Shown: positions 15,641 to 24,936, counted from the first letter of the stretch. The stretch is 64,000 nt of DNA from Promicromonospora sukumoe 327MFSha3.1 (GCF_000385135.1 NZ_ARQM01000010.1:868001-932000), one strand, 5' to 3'. Notes: a model not told the origin generated them from the letters alone. A program made the numbers and translations.

Positions 15641-15693
15641 GGGGATCCCGCGGCAGGCACTGACCCCGCGGCCGGCGGCCCGGGCGCGGCTAG

Positions 15694-16884
15694 CTAGCCC
15701 AGCACCGCGGGCAGCCGCACCGGCCCGTTGGCGACGAACCCGGGCACCTGCCCGTGGTCGCCGTCGGGCTCGACGAGCCGCAGGCCGGGGAAGCGCTCGA
15801 AGAGCGCGCGCAGGGCGGTCTCGGCCTCCAGCCGGGCCAGCGGCTCGCCCACGCAGTGGTGCGCGCCGGCGCCGAAGGCGAGGTGCGTGTGGTCGGCCCG
15901 CGCCGGGTCGAAGACCGCGGGCTCGGCGTGCACGGCCGCGTCGCGCCCCGGGGCGCCGAACACGGCGATGATCGGGTCGCCCTTGGCGATCGGCACGCCG
16001 CCGAGCTCGAGGTCCTCGACCGCGAACCGCAGCGGGATGTAGATCACCGGGGGCGCCACGCGCAGCGTCTCGTCGACCACGGCCGACCAGGTCACCTCGC
16101 CCGAGCGGACGGCGGCCAGCACGTCCGGGTGGGTCAGCAGCAGCTCGATGGCGGAAGCCAGCAGGTTCACGGTGGTCTCGTGGCCGGCCACGAGCATGAG
16201 GTTCGCGGTCGAGACGGCCTCGTCGTCGGGCAGCTCGGCCGCGACCGTGCTGATCAGGTCCTCGCCCGGCCGCTCCCGCTTGTCGTGGACGAGCGCCGCC
16301 AGCATGGAGCGCAGCTCGAGCTGGGCGGCGCCCTGGGCCTCGCGCGACGCCCCGGTGTTGATCAGGGTGTCCGCGCACCGGCGCATGTCCGCGCGCTGGT
16401 CGTCCGGCACGCCGAGCAGGTCGCAGATCACCTCGACCGGGATCGTCGCGGCGAAGATCTCGCGCAGGTCCACCTCGGCGCCGCCCTTGCCGGCGTCGGC
16501 CAGGGCCTCCAGCGCCGCGGTGGTGGCCGCCGCGACGCGCGGCTCCATCGCTCGGGTCCGGCGCGCCGTGAACGACCGCGCCGCCACCCTGCGCATGGCG
16601 CGGTGCTCGGTGCCGTACGCGTTGAACATCGACCGGCCGGTCACCCACGTGTACAGCGGCCACTGCGGCGTGATGTCGCCGTCGAGCAGCGCCACCCAGT
16701 GCTGCCGGGCGTCCTTGGAGATTCTGGGGTCCACGAGCATCGGGCGCAGCAGGGCCAGGTCGGTCACGGCCAACGCCTCCACCCCGCCGGGCAGCGCGAC
16801 CCGGGTGACGGGTCCCCGCTCCCGCAGCCGCGCTACCTCTTCCAGCGGCGCCCTGCCGGTGGCATCCAGGACCAGCGTCTCCAC
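15694..16884 (-). CDS. CYP154-like cytochrome P450
   Basis: A 396-residue soluble bacterial P450 monooxygenase with all canonical motifs: I-helix AGHETT (233-238), K-helix ETLR (272-275), and the heme loop FGAGAHHCVGEPLARLEA with C344. The VEDLELGGVPIAKGDPIIAV block, FGAPGRDAAVH and the C-terminus resemble the CYP154 family. GTG starts at 16890 and 16884 are possible; a GAGGAG ribosome site is spaced 5 bp from the latter. It is convergent with the CYP157-like P450, giving the CYP157/CYP154 partnership known from Streptomyces, but without the kinase/GTPase conservon genes. Electron donors (ferredoxin, reductase) are not in the window. Confidence 0.87.
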   Translation of the reverse strand: METLVLDATGRAPLEEVARLRERGPVTRVALPGGVEALAVTDLALLRPMLVDPRISKDARQHWVALLDGDITPQWPLYTWVTGRSMFNAYGTEHRAMRRVAARSFTARRTRAMEPRVAAATTAALEALADAGKGGAEVDLREIFAATIPVEVICDLLGVPDDQRADMRRCADTLINTGASREAQGAAQLELRSMLAALVHDKRERPGEDLISTVAAELPDDEAVSTANLMLVAGHETTVNLLASAIELLLTHPDVLAAVRSGEVTWSAVVDETLRVAPPVIYIPLRFAVEDLELGGVPIAKGDPIIAVFGAPGRDAAVHAEPAVFDPARADHTHLAFGAGAHHCVGEPLARLEAETALRALFERFPGLRLVEPDGDHGQVPGFVANGPVRLPAVLG

Positions 16885-17001
16885 GAGCACTCCTCACGAC
16901 GAAACAAACGACCTGTTGCGGGACCAGTCAGTGGCCCAGTCTTTGTCGTGATGCCCGCTTTGTCCATATCCGAGCGGGTGATGCGGGGAGGTGATGCTTC
17001 G

Positions 17002-18735
17002 TCAGTCGAAAAGACGGCGGAACACGTTCGTGTCCGCGAGGTCGACCAGCTCGTCGCCGCGCCCCGACATGATGGTGCGGATCGCGTAGAGCGTGAAGCC
17101 CTTGACCTGCTGGGCGTTGACCGCCGGCGGGACGGACAGCTCCTGGCGCGCCGTGACGACGTCGACCAGCGCCGGGCCGTCGTGCTCGAACGCCTCGCGC
17201 AGGGCGCCCTCCAGGTCGTCGGGCTGCTCCACCCGGCGGCCGTGGATGCCCATCGCGTTCGCGACGTCGGCGAAGTTCGGGTTGTCGAGCTCGGTGCCGT
17301 AGTTCACGAACCCCGCGGCCTTCATCTCGACCTCGACGAAGTTCAGCGACGAGTTGTTGAACACCACGACCTTCACGGGCAGCTTGTTCTGCCGCAGGGT
17401 GAGCAGCTCGCCCAGCAGCATGCCGAGGCCGCCGTCGCCCGCCAGCGCGACCACCTGCCGGTCCGGGAACGCGGACTGGGCGCCGATGGCGTGCGGCAGC
17501 GCGTTGGCCATCGTGCCGTGGTTGAACGAGCCGATGAGCCGACGCCGGCCGTTCATCGTCAGGTAGCGCGCGGCCCACACGACGGGGGAGCCGACGTCGG
17601 GGATGAACACGGCGTCGTCGCTCGCCAGCTCGCTGACCAGCCGCGCGACGTACTGCGGGTGGATCGGCTCGCGGTTGCGGTCGTTGTCGGCCAGCTCGTC
17701 GAGGCTCTTGCGGGCCCGCGTGTAGTGCTTGATCGAGGAGTCGAGGTGCCGGCGGCTGCTCTTGTCGTCCAGCCGCGGCAGCAGGGCCTCGATGGTGTCG
17801 CCGACGTCGCCCACCAGGCCCAGGTCGATCGGCGTGCGCCGGCCGAGCTGCTCGCCGCGCACGTCGACCTGCACCACCTGCGCCTTGGACGGGTAGAACT
17901 GCGGGTACGGGAAGTCGGTGCCGAGCATGAGCAGCGCGTCGCAGCTCTCCATGGCGCGGTAGCCGGAGGCGAAGCCGAGCAGGCCCGTCATGCCGACGTC
18001 GTACGGGTTGTCGTACTCCAGGAACTCCTTGCCGCGCATCGCGTGCACGATCGGCGCCTTGAGCTTCTCGGCGATCTGCAGCACCTGCCGGTGGGCGCCC
18101 TCGGTGCCGGCGCCGCCCAGGATGGTCACCCGCTTGGCCTCGTTCAGGATCTGCGCCGCGATCCCGAGCTCGTGCTCGCCGGGGCGCATCACGGGCTGCG
18201 TGGCCCGGATCGGCGCGGACTTCTTGCGGCCCACGTTGTCGGCCAGGAAGATCTCGCCCGGCACGACGACGACGGCGACGCCGCGCTTCTCGACGGCGGT
18301 GCGCATCGCGATCTCGAGCACGCGGGGGAGCTGCTCGGGCAGGCTCACCAGCTCGGTGTAGACGCTGCACTCGCGGAACAGCTCCTGCGGGTGGGTCTCC
18401 TGGAAGTACGTGCTGCCGATCTCGGTCGCCGGGATGTGCGCGGCGATCGCGAGCACCGGCACCCGGCTCCGGTTGGCGTCGTACAGGCCGTTGACCAGGT
18501 GCAGGTTGCCGGGCCCGCAGCTACCCGCGCACACGGTCAGCTCCCCGGTCAGCGCGGCCTCGGCCGCCGCCGCGAACGCCGCCGCCTCCTCGTGCCGCAC
18601 GTGCTGCCAGGCCACCTTGTCGGTGCGGCGGATCGCGTCGGTGAACCCGTTCAGCGAGTCACCCGGCAGGCCGTAGACCCGCTCGACCCCCGCGTCCTCG
18701 ATGATCTCGACGATGGTCTCGGCAACGTTCGTCAT
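17002..18735 (-). CDS. poxB: Pyruvate dehydrogenase (quinone)/pyruvate oxidase
   Basis: 577 residues, strongly similar along its length to E. coli PoxB: GVERVYGLPGDSLNGFTDAI, RHEEAAAFAAAAEAALTGEL (with the ThDP-activating Glu50), CAGSCGPGNLHLVNGLYDAN, FQETHPQELFRECS, YDNPYDVGMTGLLGFASGYR, GSFNHGTMANALPHAIGAQS and the ThDP motif GDGGLGMLLGELL with VVVFNNSSLNFV. It decarboxylates pyruvate to acetate and CO2 and passes electrons to the quinone pool using ThDP and FAD. The C-terminal SGRGDELVDLADTNVFRRLF corresponds to the lipid-activated membrane-binding tail of PoxB. The gene stands alone, divergent from the protein at 18901. A weak CCCGCT/AGCGGG hairpin at 16954-16978 downstream may terminate it. 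Confidence 0.95.
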   Translation of the reverse strand: MTNVAETIVEIIEDAGVERVYGLPGDSLNGFTDAIRRTDKVAWQHVRHEEAAAFAAAAEAALTGELTVCAGSCGPGNLHLVNGLYDANRSRVPVLAIAAHIPATEIGSTYFQETHPQELFRECSVYTELVSLPEQLPRVLEIAMRTAVEKRGVAVVVVPGEIFLADNVGRKKSAPIRATQPVMRPGEHELGIAAQILNEAKRVTILGGAGTEGAHRQVLQIAEKLKAPIVHAMRGKEFLEYDNPYDVGMTGLLGFASGYRAMESCDALLMLGTDFPYPQFYPSKAQVVQVDVRGEQLGRRTPIDLGLVGDVGDTIEALLPRLDDKSSRRHLDSSIKHYTRARKSLDELADNDRNREPIHPQYVARLVSELASDDAVFIPDVGSPVVWAARYLTMNGRRRLIGSFNHGTMANALPHAIGAQSAFPDRQVVALAGDGGLGMLLGELLTLRQNKLPVKVVVFNNSSLNFVEVEMKAAGFVNYGTELDNPNFADVANAMGIHGRRVEQPDDLEGALREAFEHDGPALVDVVTARQELSVPPAVNAQQVKGFTLYAIRTIMSGRGDELVDLADTNVFRRLFD

Positions 18736-18900
18736 GGGTGCGCCCCCTGGCCGATCGGCGTTCGCGCTGCTCGGGCGGTGCCTCCCGGGTCAGCAGGTCC
18801 CGTCGAACGTATGCCGCGGCCCATCGCGTCGCAACGCCGGGCGGTGGGTCACCCGCCACTTGCGTGGAACGGGCGGGCCGTGCGTCCTACGCTCGGGCGT

Positions 18901-19902
18901 ATGGCCTCCGTACCCGTGTCCGACGACGTGGCGGCGTGGCTGCTCGACAGCGACCCGGCCCTGCGCTGGCAGGTAGAGAAGGACCTGCTGCGCGCGCCCG
19001 CCGACGTCTGGCAGGCCACGCGGGCCCGCATCGCGACCGAGGGGTTCGGGGCCCGCCTGCTCGCGCTGCAGGACGAGGCCGGCACCTGGGCCGGCGGTGC
19101 GTTCTTCCCGGCGGGCTTCGACTTCGACGGCCCGGAGGCGCAGCCCGGCGCGGGGCAGCCGTGGACCGCCACCACGTGGTCGCTCAACACCCTGCGCGAG
19201 TGGGGCCTGGACCCCGCGGTGCTCCGCGAGCGGGACACCGCCGCCCTGATCGCCGCCAACGCCCGGTGGGAGTACGACGACCTGCCCTACTGGGGCGGCG
19301 AGGTCGACGCCTGCATCAACGGGTTCACGCTCGCCAACGGCCTCTGGCTCGGGGCGGACGTCGCGGGCGTCGCCGACTGGTTCGTCGCCCACCAGATGGC
19401 CGAGGGCGGCTGGAACTGCGAGTGGGTCGAGGGCTCGACGCGCGCCTCGGTGCGGTCCACGCTCAACTCGCTCAAGGGCCTGCTCGCCCACGAGGAGGCG
19501 ACCGGCGGCACGGACGCCGTCCGCGAGGCGCAGCGGCGGGCCGAGGAGTACCTGCTGGAGCGGCACCTCATCCACCGGCTGACCACCGGCGAGCCCCTCG
19601 CCGACTGGGTGTTCCGCCTCGCCTACCCGTTCCGCGCGTTCTACGACGTGCTCACCGCCACCGACTACTTCCGCGCGGCCTCGCTGCTGCGCGACACGCC
19701 GCCCGACCCGCGCGTGGCCGAGGCCGTCGAGCTGGTGCGCTCGCAGCGGCAGCCGGACGGCACCTGGCTGCAGGGCCGGCGCCACCCCGGCCGGGTGTGG
19801 TTCGAGGTCGACGTCGACGCGGGGCAGCCGTCGAAGTGGCTCACGTTCCACGCGGCGCGGGTGCTCGGCTGGTGGGACGACGAGCTGCACGGGAGCTGCT
19901 GA
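18901..19902 (+). CDS. Squalene-cyclase/prenyltransferase-fold (alpha/alpha toroid) protein
   Basis: 333 residues without signal peptide. Repeats of the terpenoid cyclase/prenyltransferase toroid are visible, for example ALRWQVEKDLL, LLALQDEAGTWAGG, WFVAHQMAEGGWNCEW and RSQRQPDGTWL, each a QW-like motif (Q-x3-G-x-W). The DXDD protonation motif of true squalene-hopene cyclases is not seen, so this is probably one of the cyclase-like proteins of unknown function common in actinobacteria rather than a hopanoid enzyme. The ATG at 18901 is the natural start. It is divergent from poxB, and the 165-bp gap shows no clear operator. Confidence 0.75.
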   Translation: MASVPVSDDVAAWLLDSDPALRWQVEKDLLRAPADVWQATRARIATEGFGARLLALQDEAGTWAGGAFFPAGFDFDGPEAQPGAGQPWTATTWSLNTLREWGLDPAVLRERDTAALIAANARWEYDDLPYWGGEVDACINGFTLANGLWLGADVAGVADWFVAHQMAEGGWNCEWVEGSTRASVRSTLNSLKGLLAHEEATGGTDAVREAQRRAEEYLLERHLIHRLTTGEPLADWVFRLAYPFRAFYDVLTATDYFRAASLLRDTPPDPRVAEAVELVRSQRQPDGTWLQGRRHPGRVWFEVDVDAGQPSKWLTFHAARVLGWWDDELHGSC

Positions 19903-19925
19903 GACGCTCGCGGACGGGAGCCCGG

Positions 19926-20792
19926 TCAGGACATCGCGCTCGCGGCCAGCCGCGTCGCGGTCTCCACGAGGTCGTCCAGCGCCGCCGACCGGACACCCGC
20001 CGGCCAGGCGAGCAGCGTCGTCACGTCGGGTGCGTCGACGACGGGCACCGCCACGTGCTCGGGCCACTGCCAGGCCCGGCTGGAGCCCGGGATGACCAGC
20101 AGCGTGCGACCGAGGGCGACGAGCTGCGCGAGCTGGGACTGGCTGCGGACCTCGGGCCCGGGGCCGGGCGGGTAGGTGCCGTCGTGCTGCGGCCAGCGCG
20201 CGATCGGCAGGCCGGGTACGTCGCTCACCTCGGCCATGGTCAGGCTGGCGCGCTGCGCGAGCGGGTGCGCGGCGGGCACGATCGCCACCTGGCCCTCGGT
20301 CACGATCTCCACGGTGTCCAGGCCCGTCAGCACGTCGAACGGGGCGTGCACGATCGCGACGTCCGCGCTGCCGTTGCGCAGGAGCTGACCCTGCCCGCCG
20401 ATCTCGCAGAGCAGCACGTCCACCTCCACGGCACCCGGCCGCGCCGCGTACGAGTCGAGCAGCCGCTTGAGCAGCTCGTGCGACGAGCCCGCCTTCGTGG
20501 TCAGGACGAGCCCAGGCTCCGGCGCCGCCGCGCGCCGGGTCCGGCGGACGACGGCGTCCACCGCGTCGAGGGCGAGCCGCGCCTCGGTCAGCATGGCCGA
20601 CCCGGCGGCCGTGAGCGAGACACCCCGGCGGTCCCGGTCCAGGAGTACGACGCCGAGGCGTCGCTCGAGCTGCTGGACGGCCCGTGACAACGGCGGTTGG
20701 GCCATGTTCAGGCGTTCCGCGGCCCGGCCGAAGTGCAGCTCCTCCGCCACCGCGACGAAGTACCTCAGCTCGCGGGTCTCCAGTCCGTCCAT
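19926..20792 (-). CDS. LysR-family transcriptional regulator
   Basis: 288 residues. The N-terminal helix-turn-helix is classic: RELRYFVAVAEELHFGRAAE, RLNMAQPPLSRAVQQLERRL, LLDRDRRGVSLTAAG. The periplasmic-binding-protein-like ligand domain follows (residues ~90-288), including GQGQLLRNGSADVAIVHAPF and TEGQVAIVPAAHPLAQ. The ATG at 20792 is chosen; longer frames upstream cover the operator region. It is divergent from the aldo/keto reductase, and a T-N11-A type palindrome lies at 20854-20872, so this reductase is the expected target along with autoregulation. Confidence 0.92.
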   Translation of the reverse strand: MDGLETRELRYFVAVAEELHFGRAAERLNMAQPPLSRAVQQLERRLGVVLLDRDRRGVSLTAAGSAMLTEARLALDAVDAVVRRTRRAAAPEPGLVLTTKAGSSHELLKRLLDSYAARPGAVEVDVLLCEIGGQGQLLRNGSADVAIVHAPFDVLTGLDTVEIVTEGQVAIVPAAHPLAQRASLTMAEVSDVPGLPIARWPQHDGTYPPGPGPEVRSQSQLAQLVALGRTLLVIPGSSRAWQWPEHVAVPVVDAPDVTTLLAWPAGVRSAALDDLVETATRLAASAMS

Positions 20793-20853
20793 CGGTCCAC
20801 GGTATCGGGCGCGGCAGCATCGGCCGCCACGGCATCGGGCGTCACGGGATCGG

Positions 20854-20872
20854 TGATACCGGTGGGGTATCA
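20854..20872. promoter_or_regulatory. LysR-type palindromic binding site
   Basis: TGATACC-GGTGG-GGTATCA, a perfect 7-bp inverted repeat around a 5-bp spacer that contains the LysR T-N11-A signature. It lies 62 bp from the lysR start and 119 bp from the aldo/keto reductase start. Confidence 0.7.
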
Positions 20873-20990
20873 GCCCTGATCGAACCGGTCTTGGACGTCG
20901 CCGCGACGGCGGTCGCACGATCGACGTCGGAGGCCGGACGGCCGGGCACCCGCCGTCGTCCGCGACCTCCACCGACGAGAGGCCACGACC

Positions 20991-21863
20991 TTGAGCACCA
21001 TCGCTCCCACCCTGCCCGGCGGCACCTGGACCCTGGGCGACCTGACCGTCACCCGCTTCGGCTACGGCGCCATGCAGCTTGCCGGTCCCGGGGTGCTGGG
21101 TCCCCCTGCCGACCGGGACGGCGCCCTCGCCGTGCTGCGCGAGGCCGTCGACCTGGGCATCACGCACCTCGACACCGCCGGCGCCTACGGGCCACGAGTC
21201 ACGAACGAGCTCATCCGTGAGGCCCTGCACCCTTATCCCGACACGCTGCACGTCGTCACGAAGGCCGGCGCCTCTCGCGACGAACAGGGTGGCTGGCCCG
21301 TCGAGCGCCGGCCCGACCAGCTGCGGCGGCAGATCGACGACGACCTGGAGACCCTCGGCCTCGACGCGCTGGACCTGGTCCACCTGCGCCTCGGCGACGG
21401 GTCGGGCCGCAGGGAGGGCTCGCTCGCGGAGGCTTTCGAGACGATGGCCGCGCTCCAGCAGGAAGGGCTGGTCCGGCAACTGGGCCTGAGCAACGTGACC
21501 GCGCGTCAGGTCGCGGAGGCCCGGAGCATCGCACCGGTGGTGAGCGTGCAGAACATGTACAACCTCGCCCACCGTGACGACGACGAGCTGATCGACCGGC
21601 TCGCCGCCGACAGCATCGCCTATGTGCCCTGGTTCCCGCTCGGCGGGTTCAGTCCGCTGCAGTCCGAGGCGCTGTCCGCCGTCGCCGCCCGGCTGGGCAC
21701 GACGACGATCGCGGTGGCGCTGGCGTGGCTGCTCCGACGGTCCCCCAACGTGCTGCTGATCCCGGGCACGTCGTCGGTCGCGCACCTCCGGGAGAACGTG
21801 GCCGGTGCGGGCGTGGAGCTCGGCGCGGACGACCTCGCCGAGCTGGACGGGATCGGGCGGTAG
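20991..21863 (+). CDS. Aldo/keto reductase
   Basis: A 290-residue NADPH-dependent oxidoreductase with a TIM barrel. Catalytic tetrad positions are visible: Asp and Tyr in DTAGAYG, Lys in VVTKAGAS and His in DLVHLRLG. The C-terminal cofactor blocks NVLLIPGTSSVAHLRENVAG and VQNMYNL support an AKR of the E. coli YdbC/Tas-like group. The start appears to be TTG at 20991 with GAGAGG upstream; no in-frame ATG or GTG fits the N-terminus. It is divergent from the LysR regulator and probably induced by that regulator's ligand, an aldehyde or quinone-like compound (inference). Confidence 0.9.
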   Translation: MSTIAPTLPGGTWTLGDLTVTRFGYGAMQLAGPGVLGPPADRDGALAVLREAVDLGITHLDTAGAYGPRVTNELIREALHPYPDTLHVVTKAGASRDEQGGWPVERRPDQLRRQIDDDLETLGLDALDLVHLRLGDGSGRREGSLAEAFETMAALQQEGLVRQLGLSNVTARQVAEARSIAPVVSVQNMYNLAHRDDDELIDRLAADSIAYVPWFPLGGFSPLQSEALSAVAARLGTTTIAVALAWLLRRSPNVLLIPGTSSVAHLRENVAGAGVELGADDLAELDGIGR

Positions 21864-21916
21864 CGACAGTGCCCGGCGGGGTGCCCTTCGGCATTCGATC
21901 ACTATCGATCAGAATG

Positions 21917-21946
21917 TTGACCTCGCCGGGCGCTCCGGCCTACGTT
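21917..21946 (+). promoter_or_regulatory. Predicted vegetative promoter of the GH59-like gene
   Basis: -35 TTGACC (21917-21922), an 18-bp spacer, then -10 TACGTT (21941-21946). Just upstream, 21893-21915 forms a near-palindrome with two GATC cores, and two more GATCAT cores lie at 21978-22000; these may bind a regulator. Confidence 0.5.
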
Positions 21947-22051
21947 CGGCCTCAGCAGAGCGGGGAGTGGTCGCGCAAAGCGATCATGAACGATCATCGC
22001 TGATCGTCGCCCCGTGTGCCCGGTCCAGTCAACGACGACGGAGAGTGCCCC

Positions 22052-24874
22052 ATGCCACGACCCCACCGCCGCACGGCCAGGTTCACCACCAGGAGCACCG
22101 CGGTCGCCGCGGTCCTCGTCCTCGCCGCGGGCGGCCTCCTGGCCCCCAGCGCGAGCGCGAGCGCACCGCGCGACGTGACCGCGACGTCGTCGTCGTCGAC
22201 CACAGGTTCCCAGCCGGCCCTGCCGGTGCTCCGGCTGGACGACCCGAGCATCGACTGGCGCGAGCTCCTGGTCGACGGCGACGACGTGCAGCGCGGCGCC
22301 GACGGGACCGCGTTCAACACGTTCGGCGGGTTCGGGTCGGTGTCCTGCAACAACACCTCCAACCTGCTGCTCGACTACAAGGAGGAGCAGCCCGAGGCGT
22401 ACTGGCGCATCATGCGGATGCTCTTCGACCCCGAGACGGGCGCGGGGCTCAAGCACATCAAGGTGGAGCTCGGCGCGGACAGCAACTCGTCGTCGGGCGC
22501 GGAGCCGGCCACGAAGCGCAGCGCCGACGAGCCCGCGAACGTGCTGCGCGGGGCGGGCTTCCACTTCATCGCCGACGCGCTGTCGATCAACCCGGACATC
22601 GAGACCGAGGCGCTGCGCTGGGGCGAGCCGTCCTGGACCGGGAACGACCCCGTGAAGCGGTACCAGTGGTACAAGGAGACGATCGACGCCGCGTACGACA
22701 CCTTCGGCGTCGAGTTCGACTGGATGAGCCCGTCGCAGAACGAGGTCCGGGGCAGCACGTACCAGGCGTCCGAGCTGGCGTGGACGGTCCAGTTCGCGCA
22801 GTGGCTGGAGCGGGACGCCGCCGCGCCGGACGCCCGCTACGACTACTCGAAGATCAAGATCGTGGCGCTGGACTCGTACCGCGAGGGCGACGCCGTCGCC
22901 GCCCGCATCCTGGCCGACCCGGCGGCCCTGGAACAGATCGACGCCCTCGGCTACCACTACGACATCGTGGGCGGCCCCAACGTGACCCGGCTGAACAAGG
23001 AGTTCGGCAAGGAGATCCTGTACTCCGAGGGCGTGGCCCCCATGATCGACCCGCAGTACCGCCTCGCCGCGGACCCGTCCCGGGGCGGCGTCGGGGGCAC
23101 GGTCTCGGCTGCCGACATCGCGGACCGGTTCATCAACGCCTACCGCTGGAGCGGCGCGGGCGCCGACCCCGCGCACATGACCACGTTCCTGTTCCAGCCC
23201 GCGGTCAGCGCCATGTACGAGGGCACGCAGTACTCGCCGAAGCACCTGGTCCGCGCCTCCGACCCGTGGTCGGGCTACTGGGAGGGCGACGTCGGCCTGG
23301 TCGCCGTGCGGCACTTCCACCAGTTCGTCGGCGAGGGCTGGGAGTACGTCGAGGGCGCCACGGGCGGCGACGGCACCAAGGGCGACGGCGGCACCAACGT
23401 CGACAGCTCGACCCGCACCGTGCTCACGGCCCGCACACCTGCGTCCGCCGACGGCGAGGGCAGTGCCGACGGCGGCGGCAGTGCCGACGGCGAGACCCAG
23501 TGGTCGCAGGTGCACGCGAACAACACCCGCACGGACCGGTACTTCGAGGTCAAGGTGGCCGACCTGGGTCCGGCCGACCGGCCGCTGTACGCGTGGGAGA
23601 CGCGCGGGCCGGACGCCGGCCAGGCGTACGACGCGAACTACTTCCAGAACACGGGCGTCTACGAGCCGGTCCGCACGGAGACGATCGACGGCGTCGAGCA
23701 CGCCGTCTACCGCGTCAAGGTGCCGGCCTACTCGATCCTGACGCTGTCGACGCTCGCGCACGGCGTGTCCGGCACCACGGACGAGTACGTGCCGGGGGAG
23801 CTCGCGCCCGACACGGCCGACACGATCCTCCCGCTGCCGTACCGCGACGACTTCGAGTACGACGAGTACCCGGTCACCCGGGTCGGCGGCGAGCGGATGA
23901 CCTATCTGGAGCGCCGCGGCGGCACGCCGCGCTACACGGCGGACCAGGACGGCGCCTTCGAGGTGGTCCGCGGTGACCGGAAGCGTGGCCACGTGCTCCA
24001 GCAGCAGATCAACGCGGGCAACCGCGGGTTCACCTGGAACGTGTGGGGCAACGGGCGGCAGGACGTGCTGCAGACGGCGTCGCCGTCGACCGTGCTCGGC
24101 GACCACCGGTGGGCCGACTACACCGCGGCCGTGGACTTCCGGCTCGACGACGTGGACCGCGACGCGAGCCTGGAGAACTTCGCCGGCCTCGGCGTGCGGC
24201 AGACGTACGCGCGCGGCGGCGACCAGGCCACCTACGCCGTCCGCGTGCACGAGGACGGCCGCTGGCAGCTCCGCAAGCTCGACCAGGTCGTGGCCTCCGG
24301 CGCGGTGGCCGGGTTCGACGGCGGCGCGTGGCACAGGCTCGCGGTCGAGGCGCGCGAGAACGTCGTCACCGCGACGCTCGACGGCGTGCGCCTGACCCGG
24401 TACACGGACACGTCCGCGAACCCGGTGCTGGCCGGCCGCATCGCCCTGACCAGCGGGTTCTACAACACGCAGTACGACAACCTGGCGGTCACCCCGGTGC
24501 GGGGCCAGGCCTGGGCCTCGGAGAAGATCGACGACGCCGACCCGCGTCTGACCTACCCGGACGGGTTCACCTTCACGCAGGCGGGCTACGCCCACTTCAA
24601 CCGCACGCAGCACGTGCTCGCGGCGAGCCGGTCGGTGACCGTGCCGTTCCGGGGCACCGGGATCAACCTGTTCGGCGCGACGGCCGCCGCGACCCTGGAG
24701 GTGAGCGTCGACGGCGCCGCCCCGCGGACCGTGCAGGTCGGGCCGGTGGGCACGCGCGAGACGTCGTACTGGCTGCGCGGCCTGGGCAACCGGCAGCACA
24801 CGGTCACGGTCCGGGTGGTCAGCGGCACGTTCACCCTGGACGGCGTCGACGTCCTGACCCCGGGGCGGTCGTGA
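22052..24874 (+). CDS. Secreted GH59-like glycoside hydrolase with lectin-type C-terminal modules
   Basis: 940 residues. A Sec signal peptide (basic start, VAAVLVLAAGGLLAP, cleavage near ASASA) is followed by a GH59-type (beta/alpha)8 domain: FNTFGGFGSVSCNNTSNLLL, RMLFDPETGAGLKHIKVELG and WGEPSWTG. The catalytic pair is predicted as acid/base E231 (SPSQNEVRGS) and nucleophile E326 (ILYSEGVAPM). A beta-sandwich, a LamG/GALC-like lectin domain (about 600-830) and a terminal module (INLFGATAAATLEVSVDGAA) follow. Residues ~470-490 hold a short Asp/Gly/Ser-rich duplication. It is more divergent than the second GH59 gene at 56444. Galactoside or galactan hydrolysis outside the cell is likely, but the exact substrate is open. 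The start is the ATG with GGAGAG upstream. Confidence 0.8.
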   Translation: MPRPHRRTARFTTRSTAVAAVLVLAAGGLLAPSASASAPRDVTATSSSSTTGSQPALPVLRLDDPSIDWRELLVDGDDVQRGADGTAFNTFGGFGSVSCNNTSNLLLDYKEEQPEAYWRIMRMLFDPETGAGLKHIKVELGADSNSSSGAEPATKRSADEPANVLRGAGFHFIADALSINPDIETEALRWGEPSWTGNDPVKRYQWYKETIDAAYDTFGVEFDWMSPSQNEVRGSTYQASELAWTVQFAQWLERDAAAPDARYDYSKIKIVALDSYREGDAVAARILADPAALEQIDALGYHYDIVGGPNVTRLNKEFGKEILYSEGVAPMIDPQYRLAADPSRGGVGGTVSAADIADRFINAYRWSGAGADPAHMTTFLFQPAVSAMYEGTQYSPKHLVRASDPWSGYWEGDVGLVAVRHFHQFVGEGWEYVEGATGGDGTKGDGGTNVDSSTRTVLTARTPASADGEGSADGGGSADGETQWSQVHANNTRTDRYFEVKVADLGPADRPLYAWETRGPDAGQAYDANYFQNTGVYEPVRTETIDGVEHAVYRVKVPAYSILTLSTLAHGVSGTTDEYVPGELAPDTADTILPLPYRDDFEYDEYPVTRVGGERMTYLERRGGTPRYTADQDGAFEVVRGDRKRGHVLQQQINAGNRGFTWNVWGNGRQDVLQTASPSTVLGDHRWADYTAAVDFRLDDVDRDASLENFAGLGVRQTYARGGDQATYAVRVHEDGRWQLRKLDQVVASGAVAGFDGGAWHRLAVEARENVVTATLDGVRLTRYTDTSANPVLAGRIALTSGFYNTQYDNLAVTPVRGQAWASEKIDDADPRLTYPDGFTFTQAGYAHFNRTQHVLAASRSVTVPFRGTGINLFGATAAATLEVSVDGAAPRTVQVGPVGTRETSYWLRGLGNRQHTVTVRVVSGTFTLDGVDVLTPGRS

Positions 24875-24917
24875 CAGGGGTGTTCTGACAAGGACGACGA
24901 ACCGACCGATCTCAATT

Positions 24918-24936
24918 GTCCTGAGCATCAGGGGAC
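24918..24936. terminator. Hairpin between convergent genes
   Basis: GTCCTGA (24918-24924) pairs with TCAGGGGAC (24928-24936, one bulged G) around GCA. It overlaps the stop of the opposing gene. Probably a bidirectional terminator. Confidence 0.45.

Noticed and set aside
16890-16950. TCACGACGAAA and TTTGTCGTGA words around the CYP154-like gene start as an operator
   Set aside because: The arms are imperfect and about 45 bp apart with no regulator gene adjacent, so the evidence is too weak for a feature.
15754-19902. 1382-codon plus-strand frame joined to the cyclase-fold protein
   Set aside because: The first thousand codons are antisense to the P450 and poxB; only the part from the ATG at 18901 has protein-like features.
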